Part shown: piece by piece, positions 1 to 6,803 of the stretch
Position numbering within the stretch: position 1 is the first letter of the stretch
Layout: every line of letters begins with the position of its first letter
NCBI GenBank assembly: GCA_946479905.1
Contig: CAMLIA010000065.1
Coordinates: forward strand, 1 to 19,324
Length of the DNA: 19,324 nt
From: an uncultured Frankiales bacterium
GTDB taxonomy: Bacteria; Actinomycetota; Actinomycetes; Mycobacteriales; SCTD01
Direction of reading: 5' to 3'
The notes under the pieces: model-generated
What the model was told of the DNA's origin: nothing
Database searches by the model: none
The model's input: only the letters and a program-made list of their open reading frames with translations
Position numbers and translations under genes: made by a program

Positions 1-789
1 GGGGCCGGTGGCCGCACGGCGATGAAGGAGATCAACGTCATCGGGACGATGCAGCTGCTGGCCGCGTGCCAGAAGGCGCCGTCGATGCGCAAGCTGGTCG
101 TCAAGAGCACCACCGCGGTCTACGGCAGCTCGTCGAAGGACCCGGCGCTGTTCACCGAGGACGCCGAGCCGAAGGCGCTGCCGAAGTCCGGCTACGCCAA
201 GGACGCCGTCGAGGTCGAGGGGTACGTCCGTGGCTTCGGCCGTCGCCGGCCGGACGTGACGCTGTCGCTGCTGCGGTTCACCAACTTCATCGGGCCGGTC
301 ATCGAGACGCCGCTGACCCGGTACCTGTCGCTGCCGCTCGTCCCGACGGTGCTCGGGTTCGACCCGCGCATCCAGCTCTGCCACGAGGACGACGGCATCG
401 AGGTGCTCCGCCGGTGCGCCCTCGCCGACCACCCGGGCATCTTCAACGTCGGTGGCCACGGCGTCCTGCTGCTCTCCCAGGCGATCCGGCGGGTCGGCCG
501 GCCGTCGTTCCCGGTCCCGGCGCCCGCGGTCTCGCTGGTGGCCGGGATGTTCCGGCGCGCCGGCCTGGTGGACTTCAGCCCCGAGCAGATGCGCTACCTC
601 GAGCACGGCCGGGTCGCCGACGTGTCGCGGCTGTCGAGGGAGCTCGGGTGGGCGCCGCGCTCGACCGCCGAGGCGATGCAGACGTTCGTGGAGCGCTCCC
701 CGCGCATCCTCAACCCCGAGACCGTCGCGGCCGCCGAGACCCGGCTGCTGCAGGTCCTCACCAGGACGAAGGAGCCGGTCCGTGCCTGA
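1..789 (+). CDS. SDR-family NAD-dependent epimerase/dehydratase-like protein, 5' end missing
   Basis: The reading frame is open from base 1, before the first ATG at 22, so the N-terminal Rossmann part with the nucleotide-binding Gly-rich loop lies outside the window. About 262 residues remain. Visible extended-SDR traits are the beta4/Ser segment 'KSTTAVYGSS', then 'SGYAKDAVEVEGYVRGF', the 'LRFTNFIGP' strand, a substrate-domain 'LPTVLGFDPR'-like stretch and 'FSPEQMRYLEHGR' near the end. The Tyr of GYAKD has Ala, not Lys, at +4, so the usual YxxxK catalytic pair is not seen. I recall actinobacterial homologues with the same GYAKD sequence, often beside the same acyltransferase. Its stop overlaps the next gene by 8 nt, which suggests co-translation and a shared role in lipid or envelope metabolism. 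The substrate is unknown. Confidence 0.85.
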   Translation, partial: GAGGRTAMKEINVIGTMQLLAACQKAPSMRKLVVKSTTAVYGSSSKDPALFTEDAEPKALPKSGYAKDAVEVEGYVRGFGRRRPDVTLSLLRFTNFIGPVIETPLTRYLSLPLVPTVLGFDPRIQLCHEDDGIEVLRRCALADHPGIFNVGGHGVLLLSQAIRRVGRPSFPVPAPAVSLVAGMFRRAGLVDFSPEQMRYLEHGRVADVSRLSRELGWAPRSTAEAMQTFVERSPRILNPETVAAAETRLLQVLTRTKEPVRA

Positions 790-1720
790 GGCCAGGCCCA
801 TCGGCAAGGTCATCCCCCTCCGTGCCGAGGAGGAGCCACCGCCCGCGCCGCCCCCGGCGTCGCCCGCAGCGGCCGGGTCCCCGTGGGAGCGCCGGCTCGC
901 GTCCGGGCTGGCGTTCGCGCGGCGCCGCATCACCGGCGACTACGCGATCGACGACTTCGGTTACGACAAGGACCTCACCGACAACGTGCTGCTGCCGCCG
1001 CTGCGGCCGCTCTACGAGAAGTGGTTCCGGGTCGAGACCCGCGGGCTCGACAACATCCCGGACACCGGCGGCGCGCTCATCGTGGCCAACCACTCCGGCA
1101 CCATCCCGGTCGACGCCCTCATGACCATCCTGGCGGTCCACGACCACCACCCCGCGCACCGGACGCTGCGGCTGCTGGGCGCCGACCTGGTCTTCCAGAT
1201 GCCGGTGCTCGCGCCGGTGGCGCGCAAGAGCGGCCAGACGCTGGCCTGCAACGCCGACGCGGAGCGGCTGCTGCTCGCCGACGAGCTCGTGGGGGTGTTC
1301 CCGGAGGGCTTCAAGGGCATCGGGAAGCCCTTCAGCGAGCGGTACAAGCTGCAGCGGTTCGGCCGCGGCGGGTTCGTGTCGGCCGCGCTGCGCACCGGCA
1401 AGCCGATCATCCCGGTGTCCATCGTCGGTGCGGAGGAGATCTACCCGATCATCGGCAACGCGAAGACGCTGGCCCGGCTGCTCGGCCTGCCGTACGTCCC
1501 GATCACGCCGCTGTTCCCGCTGCTCGGGCCGCTCGGTGCGGTCCCGCTGCCCTCGAAGTGGATCATCGAGTTCGGCGAGCCGATCGAGACCGCGGGCCTC
1601 GGCGGCACGGCCGCGGCGGAGGACCCGATGCTGGTCTTCAACCTCACCGACCAGGTGCGCGAGACGATCCAGTCGACCCTCTACACGCTGCTCATGCAGC
1701 GCCGGAGCGTCTTCTTCTAG
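782..1720 (+). CDS. lysophospholipid acyltransferase family protein (PlsC-like)
   Basis: A 312-residue protein starting at GTG 782, inside the end of the upstream gene. This is the most downstream start that keeps the whole conserved part. The first ~45 residues are a Pro/Ala-rich cytoplasmic extension. The acyltransferase core shows 'VANHSGTIPVD' (His104, Asp111), 'GVFPEGFKGIGK' (residues ~172-183) and 'GKPIIPVSIVGAEE', which correspond to PlsC motifs I, III and IV. Motif I is H-x6-D rather than the classic H-x4-D, as in a diverged subgroup. The family transfers acyl chains to lysophospholipids or related acceptors at the membrane. The protein has hydrophobic stretches ('LLGLPYVPITPLFPLLGPLG') but no signal peptide. 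It is convergent with the HAD gene, with only 12 nt between the stops. The acceptor cannot be told from sequence. Confidence 0.88.
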   Translation: MPEARPIGKVIPLRAEEEPPPAPPPASPAAAGSPWERRLASGLAFARRRITGDYAIDDFGYDKDLTDNVLLPPLRPLYEKWFRVETRGLDNIPDTGGALIVANHSGTIPVDALMTILAVHDHHPAHRTLRLLGADLVFQMPVLAPVARKSGQTLACNADAERLLLADELVGVFPEGFKGIGKPFSERYKLQRFGRGGFVSAALRTGKPIIPVSIVGAEEIYPIIGNAKTLARLLGLPYVPITPLFPLLGPLGAVPLPSKWIIEFGEPIETAGLGGTAAAEDPMLVFNLTDQVRETIQSTLYTLLMQRRSVFF

Positions 1721-1732
1721 CCCGTCCCCGCG

Positions 1733-2644
1733 TCAGCGGAAGCGGTGGGTCAGCGGGTGCTTGCGCCGGACGTGCCGGCGGTGCAGCTCGAGGCCACCGA
1801 AGACGGCGGCGATCGCGAGGCCGGTGCCGGCGGTGGCGGGCACGCCGACCTTCGCGGCCTTGCGGCCGGTGCGGAAGTCCCGGATCTCCCAGCCGTTGCG
1901 GCGCGCGGCCTCCCGCAGGCCGGTGTCGGGGTTGATCGCCACCGCCCGTCCCACGGTCGACAGCATCGGGATGTCGTTGGAGGAGTCGCTGTACGCCGTG
2001 CAGCGGCTGAGGTCGAGGCCCTCGCGCTCCGCCAGCGCCTTCACCGCCTCCGCCTTCGAGGCGCCGTGCAGCGGCTCGCCGACCAGCCGGCCGGTGTAGA
2101 GCCCGTCCTCGACCTCGGCGACGGTCCCGAGGGCGCCGGTGAGGCCGAGGCGCTTGGCGATGATGCGGGCCAGCTCGACGGGTGTGGCGGTGACCAGCCA
2201 GACCCGCTGGCCGGCGTCGAGGTGCGCCTGCGCCATCGCGCGAGTGCCTGACCAGATCCGCTCGGCCATCAGCTCGTCGTAGATCTCCTCGCCGTAGGCG
2301 ACGATGTCCGCCACCGACTTGCCGGCGACGAGCGACAGCGCCTTCTCGCGCGCGTCGGCGACGGCGGCGAGGTTCTCCTTGCCCTTCACGCGGAACATCA
2401 GCTGCTGCCAGCCGAACCTCAGCAGGTCCCCGGTCGTGACGAGCCCGCGCCCGGCCATCCCCTTGCCGAAGAAGTAGATCGACGCGCCGCGGATCATGGT
2501 GTTGTCGACGTCGAAGAACGCCGCGCCGGTGGGGTCGGGGGGTACGGCGAGAGACGCCTCCACCTCCGCGGCGGCCGCAGCGGCAGCGCCCGCGAGCACG
2601 GCGCTGACGCCGTCGTCGGAGCCTCGCCGCCACCTCACGGGCAC
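1733..2644 (-). CDS. HAD-IB family hydrolase (SerB/CicA-like phosphatase)
   Basis: About 303 residues. The haloacid-dehalogenase motifs are present in order: motif I '[11 protein letters not shown]' (Asp45/Asp47), motif II 'WLVTATP' (Thr), motif III lysine in 'GASKAEAVK', and motif IV '[11 protein letters not shown]'. An alpha-helical cap with '[12 protein letters not shown]' lies between motifs I and II, as in the phosphoserine-phosphatase-like IB subfamily. The C-terminus has a Gly/Ala-rich hydrophobic segment then a His/Arg-rich tail, which may touch the membrane. The frame extends to a TTG at 2659. GTG 2644 or GTG 2638 is more likely, because an AGG lies just upstream (9 nt before 2638). 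HAD-IB genes beside acyltransferases occur widely in actinobacteria; a phospholipid-phosphate substrate is inference. Any promoter must sit in the short gap after the 2663-2698 hairpin, or the gene depends on read-through. Confidence 0.88.
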   Translation of the reverse strand: MPVRWRRGSDDGVSAVLAGAAAAAAAEVEASLAVPPDPTGAAFFDVDNTMIRGASIYFFGKGMAGRGLVTTGDLLRFGWQQLMFRVKGKENLAAVADAREKALSLVAGKSVADIVAYGEEIYDELMAERIWSGTRAMAQAHLDAGQRVWLVTATPVELARIIAKRLGLTGALGTVAEVEDGLYTGRLVGEPLHGASKAEAVKALAEREGLDLSRCTAYSDSSNDIPMLSTVGRAVAINPDTGLREAARRNGWEIRDFRTGRKAAKVGVPATAGTGLAIAAVFGGLELHRRHVRRKHPLTHRFR

Positions 2645-2662
2645 CAACCTAGCGGCCAACGC

Positions 2663-2698
2663 GACGAGGCCCCGCTCCGGTGGGAGCGGGGCCTCGTC
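2663..2698 (-). terminator. strong hairpin terminator after the LPRTG surface-protein gene
   Basis: A perfect 16-bp inverted repeat (2663-2678 and 2683-2698) with a 4-nt loop GGTG. It starts 15 nt past the stop of the - strand gene at 2714. There is no U-tract, which is common for actinobacterial intrinsic terminators. Its symmetry means it could act in either direction. It would separate the surface-protein transcript from the HAD gene. Confidence 0.8.
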
Positions 2699-2713
2699 AC
2701 GAGGTGCTGGTGC

Positions 2714-4168
2714 TTACTCGCTGTGCGAGAGGCGGCGGCGGCGAGCCACGAACGCCAGGCCCATGAGGCCCGTCGCGATGGTGGCCGTCAGCGGCAGGTT
2801 GGCACCGGTGCGCGGCAGCGACTTCGCCACGACCGGCTTGCTGACCGACTGCGCGATGAGCTTGTCACCGACGGCGGCCTGGGCGCCGACCAGCTCGACG
2901 GTCAGCAGCTTCTCGCCCTTGGGGAGCAGCGAGGCGATGACCGGCGGGTTGAGGGTCAGCTTGGCGGCGGACACCGTGGTGGCGGCCGACGTGCCGTCCT
3001 TGGCGACGCTCTCCACCGCGGAGCCGGGCTGGAAGTCCAGGCCGAGGGTGTCGCGGAGCAGGCCGAGGACGGTGGCGAGGGTGCTGTTGACCGTGTCCTG
3101 CAGCGAGGCCGGCAGGGCGTCGCCGAGGGTGCCGGTGAGCTCGATCGTCTTGCCGATCTTCAGCGTCAGGGCGTCGGCGACGTGGACGGTCAGGACACCG
3201 GGGGTGTGCAGGACCGACGCGGTGCCGGGCTTGCCACCGGCGGTGGCGGACGCCTCGGAGGCGAGGGCGTCGACGGAGACGAGGCCACCGAGGAGCGACA
3301 GGCCCGCGAGGCTGTTCTTGACGTCGGAGGTGACGGCGAGGCCCTTGCGGGTGATGGTCTGCTCGGTCTTCATGATGCCGAGGTCGACGAGGCCGGTGCC
3401 CGAGGTGAGGCCGGTGATGGCCGCCTGGATGGTGGCGATGAGCTGGTCGAGGGCGGTCGTCACGGTGGCGACGGCGGCCTTGACCGGGGCGGACACCGGG
3501 GCGGCCGCGTTGTTGGTGGCGGCGTTGAGGGTGTCAACGGCCGTGTTGACGACACCGGTGATGGTGGTCGTCGCGGTGTTGGCCGTGTTGTCGACCGTGC
3601 CGAGGACGCCGTTGAGGGTCGTGCCGACCGTCTCGGTGCTCTTCGACAGCGCGGGCAGCGTCAGGGTGCCGAGCTTGACGGCGGCGACGGTGCTCTCGGA
3701 GTGGGAGATGACGCCGTCGAGGGTCGGGTTCTTCACCGCGCTCTTGGCGACGAGCGCCTTGAGGGTGAGGCCGAGGCCCGCGACGTTGTCCTGGTCCACG
3801 AGGGAGACGGAGTCGGCGTGCTTGCCGGAGAGGTCGGACACGGCCTGGCCGTTGAGCAGGTCGGAGATGACCGGCACGGCGCCCTTGCCGATGGTGCCGA
3901 CGCTGTGCGCGCCGAGGTTGGTGACCGTGGTGACGGTGCCGCTCGAGGTCGAGATGTACTGGTCGATGATCTGGCCGACACCCGGGAGCGCGACCGGCAG
4001 CGCGACGTGCAGGTGCACGACGGAGCCGTTGCCGAGGCCCTGGATCTGGTTGGTCAGCGTGGAGGTGCTGGTGGAGGCAGCGGCTGCGCTGCCGGCACCG
4101 GCAGCGACGAGCGTGCCGGTGGCGAGGGCCAGGGCGGTCAGCCGCGCGACCCGTCCGTTGCTGGTCAT
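2714..4168 (-). CDS. secreted LPXTG-type sortase-anchored surface protein
   Basis: A 484-residue protein with ATG at 4168 and a good ribosome site (AAGGGGA, 8 nt upstream). Residues 1-31 form a Sec signal peptide: a charged start, then 'LTALALATGTLVAAGAG', then an Ala-rich cleavage region. The mature part is extremely rich in Thr, Ala, Val, Leu and Gly. It has no Cys or Trp and a single Tyr, and shows helical, amphipathic stretches such as 'VVNTAVDTLNAATNNAAAP'. The C-terminus is a textbook cell-wall sorting signal: LPRTG at 451-455, a hydrophobic segment, then RRRR and a short polar tail. A sortase should cleave between Thr and Gly and join the protein to peptidoglycan. No enzymatic domain is recognised. 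It lies directly downstream of the sigma/anti-sigma pair and has its own ECF-like promoter, so a BldN-controlled surface coat or adhesin is a reasonable inference. It has no chaplin-domain features that I can see. Confidence 0.88.
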   Translation of the reverse strand: MTSNGRVARLTALALATGTLVAAGAGSAAAASTSTSTLTNQIQGLGNGSVVHLHVALPVALPGVGQIIDQYISTSSGTVTTVTNLGAHSVGTIGKGAVPVISDLLNGQAVSDLSGKHADSVSLVDQDNVAGLGLTLKALVAKSAVKNPTLDGVISHSESTVAAVKLGTLTLPALSKSTETVGTTLNGVLGTVDNTANTATTTITGVVNTAVDTLNAATNNAAAPVSAPVKAAVATVTTALDQLIATIQAAITGLTSGTGLVDLGIMKTEQTITRKGLAVTSDVKNSLAGLSLLGGLVSVDALASEASATAGGKPGTASVLHTPGVLTVHVADALTLKIGKTIELTGTLGDALPASLQDTVNSTLATVLGLLRDTLGLDFQPGSAVESVAKDGTSAATTVSAAKLTLNPPVIASLLPKGEKLLTVELVGAQAAVGDKLIAQSVSKPVVAKSLPRTGANLPLTATIATGLMGLAFVARRRRLSHSE

Positions 4169-4205
4169 GGTGTGTCCCCTTGTCGGAAGTAGCTTGCGTG
4201 GAACG

Positions 4206-4235
4206 ACTTCGGCATTGCGGACGTTTCGCTTAAAC
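4206..4235 (-). promoter_or_regulatory. possible FliA/WhiG-type promoter of the surface-protein gene
   Basis: On the - strand GTTTAAG (4235-4229), a 15-nt spacer and GCCGAAGT (4213-4206) resemble the sigma-28/WhiG pattern TAAA-N15-GCCGATAA. Initiation would leave a leader of about 30 nt that holds the ribosome site. The -10 match is imperfect and one chance hit is possible in this GC-rich DNA. Confidence 0.22.
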
Positions 4236-4273
4236 CGGGCTATTCGGGCCGGGGGCTTGCCGTCTCAGACCTG

Positions 4274-4301
4274 TCAACGACCCCAGGGACAGGGAGTGAC
4301 G
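4274..4301 (-). promoter_or_regulatory. ECF (BldN-like) promoter of the surface-protein gene
   Basis: On the - strand CGTCAC (4301-4296), a 16-nt spacer and CGTTGA (4279-4274). This has ECF promoter form and is near what I recall for sigma-BldN in Streptomyces (CGTAAC ... CGTTGA). The same arrangement occurs upstream of the neighbouring anti-sigma gene. Initiation near 4267 would give a leader of about 99 nt. Confidence 0.5.
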
Positions 4302-4466
4302 CCCTTCCCGACACTTTTTTCTTCGCACAAGGGACGAAACCGGACACCGCGCCCGCTCCTGGGGAACTTTCCTGGCTCAGCGTGACCATCCGGTGGCACC
4401 TCGAGCTGGTCAGGACGGACCAGGAGCGGCGCGAAAGTCGTGACCCAGACGGGCAGGAAACGGACA

Positions 4467-4537
4467 TTCGTGATCCACGGAGAGTGAGCGCGCTCGCGGG
4501 GACCTCAGGCGTGAGGTGACGCTCCGTGGATCACGAA
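4467..4537 (-). terminator. branched inverted-repeat structure after the anti-sigma gene
   Basis: Perfect 16-bp arms (4467-4482 and 4522-4537) enclose 39 nt. Inside are a 10-bp self-complementary palindrome (4486-4495, GAGCGCGCTC) and a 6-bp hairpin with a 4-nt loop (4502-4507/4512-4517). It begins 9 nt past the stop of the - strand gene at 4547, so terminator function is likely, much like the hairpin at 2663-2698. The large structured interior is unusual for a plain terminator; a dispersed REP/MITE-like element is the alternative. Confidence 0.5.
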
Positions 4538-4546
4538 GCGGGGCGG

Positions 4547-5797
4547 TCAGCCCGTCGGGAGCACCGGCAGGGCGGTCGCGATCGGCTCCGGCAGCGCCGG
4601 GACCGGCAGCGTCGGGAGCGGGACGGGCAGCGACGGCGTCGGCACCGGCAGTGAGGGAAGCGGGAGCGGCAGCAGCGGCGACTCGCTGGGCGCGGGCGTC
4701 GGCGACGGCGTGGGGCTGGGGGTGGGCGAGGGCGTCGGCTCACTCGGCTCGCTGGTCTGCGGGGCGGGCTGGGTGGTGGGTGACGGCGCGAGCGTCGGCT
4801 GGCCGCAGGCGCAGCCGGGGACGCCGTTGTTGTCGCTCGGCTCGCTCGGCGTCGCGGTCGCGCCGGGCTCGGGCGCCGGCTGGGTGGGGGTCTGCGGGCC
4901 GGCGTTGCCGGGGTAGCAGGAGCCGCCGCAGGTGCCGAGGGCCAGCAGGTCGGTCGCGTCGGTGCCGACCGCGGTCACCAGGTCCAGCGAGCTCTGCGCC
5001 TGCGGCTGGACGGCCTCGGGCAGCACCGGGAGCAGGGCGGCGAGCCGCGACTTCTGCTCCGCGGTGAACGTCGTGATGATGCGCAGCGCGGCGGGCTTGC
5101 CGGTCGCCCGGAACACCTTGGTGAGCAGGCCGGTGCCGGCTCGGGTCTCGCTGTCGAAGTCCTCGAGCGCCGAGGCGATCCGCTCGTCGGTCGAGCCGCC
5201 GAACGCGAGTCCCGCCGCCTGCGGCGTACCCGACGTGCTGCCGAGCGAGAGCTGCCCCTCGTGATGGGCGAGCGCCTTCACCTCGCGCAGCCGGGTCGCG
5301 GCGAACTCCAGGTGCTTGCTGCCCTTGGCGGTGTCGCCGCTGGCGAGGTCGAGCTGGATGCCCTCGGACATCCGCTTCACGCCGTAGAACGGCTGCCCGG
5401 GCAGCGAGCGGGAGGCGGCGACGCCGACGCCGGTGAGCGCGACGACGGAGGCCATCGCGCCCGCCGTGACGCCGATGCGGCGCTGCGCCTTGCGCGACTG
5501 CGCCAGCGAGGCGGACCAGGAGACCGCGGCGTCGAGCGCCTTCGGGCGCGCGAGCGGCTCGGCGTACGCGACGTCCGCGTTCGCCGCCTGCACGGTGGCG
5601 ACGGCCACCAGCCGCTGCCGCAGGGCGGCGCGGAAGTCGGGGTTGGGGACGGCGAGCGCTTCCAGGGCCGGGCCGAGAGCGCGCAGCCGGGTGGCGAGGC
5701 CGACGTAGGGGACGGACAGCGCGCCGGGGCCGGCGACGGCTCCGTCGAGCAGCGCTGCCAGCTCCTCCGCGCGGCCGCGGGTGCCCAGTGGGTTCAC
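4547..5797 (-). CDS. rsbN: RsbN-like membrane anti-sigma factor, DUF5667 domain
   Basis: A 416-residue protein from GTG 5797, with ribosome site GGAAGGAG 7 nt upstream. Residues 1-107 are predicted cytoplasmic: helical, with 'FRAALRQRLVAVA', a segment typical of proteins encoded beside BldN-type sigma factors. Residues ~108-128 form one membrane segment ('IGVTAGAMASVVALTGVGVAA'). Just outside follows 'LPGQPFYGVKRMSEGIQLDLA', the DUF5667 signature. The outer part has four Cys in two pairs (C290/C294 and in 'GCACG') and ends in a long Pro/Ser/Thr tail. It lies directly downstream of the bldN-like gene, the place of rsbN in Streptomyces, where RsbN binds and inhibits sigma-BldN. I infer that role from position, topology and family. 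The symbol is by analogy. It also has its own ECF-like promoter, giving negative feedback. Confidence 0.8.
   Translation of the reverse strand: MNPLGTRGRAEELAALLDGAVAGPGALSVPYVGLATRLRALGPALEALAVPNPDFRAALRQRLVAVATVQAANADVAYAEPLARPKALDAAVSWSASLAQSRKAQRRIGVTAGAMASVVALTGVGVAASRSLPGQPFYGVKRMSEGIQLDLASGDTAKGSKHLEFAATRLREVKALAHHEGQLSLGSTSGTPQAAGLAFGGSTDERIASALEDFDSETRAGTGLLTKVFRATGKPAALRIITTFTAEQKSRLAALLPVLPEAVQPQAQSSLDLVTAVGTDATDLLALGTCGGSCYPGNAGPQTPTQPAPEPGATATPSEPSDNNGVPGCACGQPTLAPSPTTQPAPQTSEPSEPTPSPTPSPTPSPTPAPSESPLLPLPLPSLPVPTPSLPVPLPTLPVPALPEPIATALPVLPTG
4550..4750 (-). repeat. low-complexity coding repeats for the Pro-rich tail of the anti-sigma protein
   Basis: The end of the anti-sigma gene encodes two kinds of short repeat: PSPTPSPTPSPTP-like units, then Leu-Pro units such as 'LPLPLPSLPVPTPSLPVPLP'. 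The latter are unusually hydrophobic for an exported tail. The stretch probably spans or lies in the cell wall. Confidence 0.7.
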
Positions 5798-5849
5798 GAC
5801 CGGGCTCCTTCCTGGCAGACACGAGCGGGCTGGGTGCCGCTCAGAGACC

Positions 5850-5878
5850 CCAACGACACACCCCCCGGACGGGTGACG
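5850..5878 (-). promoter_or_regulatory. ECF (BldN-like) promoter of the anti-sigma gene
   Basis: On the - strand CGTCAC (5878-5873), a 17-nt spacer and CGTTGG (5855-5850). This is the same -35 and nearly the same -10 as the element at 4274-4301. It lies in the 112-nt gap between the sigma-factor stop and the anti-sigma start. Initiation near 5843 leaves a leader of about 45 nt that includes the ribosome site. Confidence 0.45.
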
Positions 5879-5909
5879 GGCTGCCGCCCGAATTGCGGTG
5901 TTCCGGTCG

Positions 5910-6629
5910 TCACAGCTCCACCCCCTCGGGGAGCAGGCGGCCGAGCGTCCGGATCGCGCGGTACTGCAGGGCCTTGATGGCCCCCTCGTTCTTGCCCATG
6001 ATCTGGGCCGTCTCGCTCACGGACAGGCTCTGCAGGAAGCGCAGCACGACGCACTCCTGCTGCTCGGCGTTGAGCTTCTTGATGGCCTCGAGCAGCACCT
6101 TGTTCTGCATCGACTCGAGGACCTCGGCCTCCGGGCCGGAGATGGTCGGCGCCTTGCCGGACTCGCTGACGTCGTCGGTCGTGAGCTCGAGCCGGTAGCG
6201 GCCGCTCTTGTAGTGGTCGGCGATGAGGTTGCGCGCGATCGTCACGAACCACGCGCCGACGTCGCGGCCCTGCCACGTGAACGACCCGATCCGGCGCAGC
6301 GCCCGCAGGAACGTCTCGCTGGTCAGGTCCTCGGCGAGCTGGGTGGAGCCGACCCGGTAGGCGATGTAGCGGTACACCTGGTCGACGTACTTGTCGTAGA
6401 GCTCGCCGAACGCCTCGGCGTCGCCTGCCTGAGCGCGCTCGACGAGGCTCATCGCGACGGCGGTGTCCCCCTCGGGGGCCGCCAGCGGCCCGTCGTGGTC
6501 GGCACCGGCAGGGGCGGGTACGACGGCGGGGACCCGCGCGGTCGAGGCGACGGTGCCGTGGCTCACGGGCGTGCCTGTCCGCCGCGGGTCGCCGGGGAGG
6601 TGTGGCTCCCCCGCGGGCCCGCGTGGCAC
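5910..6629 (-). CDS. bldN: ECF RNA polymerase sigma factor, BldN-like
   Basis: Up to 239 residues. Region 2 covers ~61-145: 'LVERAQAGDAEAFGELYDKY', 'VYRYIAYRVG', 'AEDLTSETFLRALRRIGSFTWQ', 'GAWFVTIARNLIADHYKS'. Region 4 covers ~175-235: 'LNAEQQECVVLRFLQSLSVSE', 'MGKNEGAIKALQYRAIRTLGRLLP'. This agrees almost residue for residue with my recollection of Streptomyces sigma-BldN. The ~60 residues before region 2 are Pro/Ala-rich and unconserved. S. coelicolor BldN also carries an N-terminal extension that is removed to activate it, so pro-sigma processing is possible here. The start is uncertain: GTG 6629 has no clear ribosome site, GTG 6566 has a weak one, and ATG 6452 would remove the extension. 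In Streptomyces BldN drives chaplin and rodlin genes and bldM during aerial growth. It is followed by the rsbN-like gene and is divergent from a PBP gene. Confidence 0.88.
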   Translation of the reverse strand: MPRGPAGEPHLPGDPRRTGTPVSHGTVASTARVPAVVPAPAGADHDGPLAAPEGDTAVAMSLVERAQAGDAEAFGELYDKYVDQVYRYIAYRVGSTQLAEDLTSETFLRALRRIGSFTWQGRDVGAWFVTIARNLIADHYKSGRYRLELTTDDVSESGKAPTISGPEAEVLESMQNKVLLEAIKKLNAEQQECVVLRFLQSLSVSETAQIMGKNEGAIKALQYRAIRTLGRLLPEGVEL

Positions 6630-6791
6630 TGCCGTGTCGCGCGCATCCAGCTCCGTTCACACCCCGTCGCGTCCGAGAGGGCGATCTGACCATGGTAAGG
6701 GTCGAATCCCCTGGATCTGTCACGTTCCGCTCACGGTCTTGTTCGGCACGTGTGCGGCGGCTCCTGAAGGTGCGGCGCGGTGAGGAGCACG

Positions 6792-6803
6792 TACCCTGCC
6801 CCC
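6792..6803 (+). promoter_or_regulatory. -10 element for a leaderless PBP transcript
   Basis: TACCCT (6792-6797, a TAnnnT hexamer) ends 7 nt before ATG 6804, the distance expected if transcription begins at the A of the start codon. No good -35 is seen. The alternative is a GTG start at 6780, with GAAGG about 10 nt upstream. Confidence 0.35.

Larger units (their letters stand above)
4169..4546 (-). other. 378-nt intergenic control region between the surface-protein and anti-sigma genes
   Basis: Read on the - strand, the region holds, in order: a structured inverted repeat just past the anti-sigma stop (4467-4537); a weak 6-bp hairpin (4406-4411/4418-4423); a run of six T on the + strand at 4315-4320; an ECF-like promoter (4274-4301); a possible FliA/WhiG-like promoter (4206-4235); and the ribosome site before ATG 4168. 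I see no credible ORF. The only frames across it are shadows of the flanking genes. I looked for a c-di-GMP or c-di-AMP riboswitch and could not support one. Confidence 0.6.

Noticed and set aside
4169..4330. Possible c-di-GMP or c-di-AMP riboswitch in the leader of the surface-protein gene
   Set aside because: A few short pieces (GGCAAGCC, GCGAAACG) are suggestive, but I could not build the conserved core or pairing of either class.
2496..4385. Long + strand open frames opposite the surface-protein gene (e.g. 2496-4385 and 2723-4192)
   Set aside because: They are antisense shadows of the GC-rich - strand gene, with low-complexity composition. The - strand frame has a signal peptide, sorting signal and ribosome site.
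6648..6663. GTTCACA half-site near the sigma-factor start as a Rex operator
   Set aside because: Only one half of the palindrome is present; no TGTGA partner at the required spacing.
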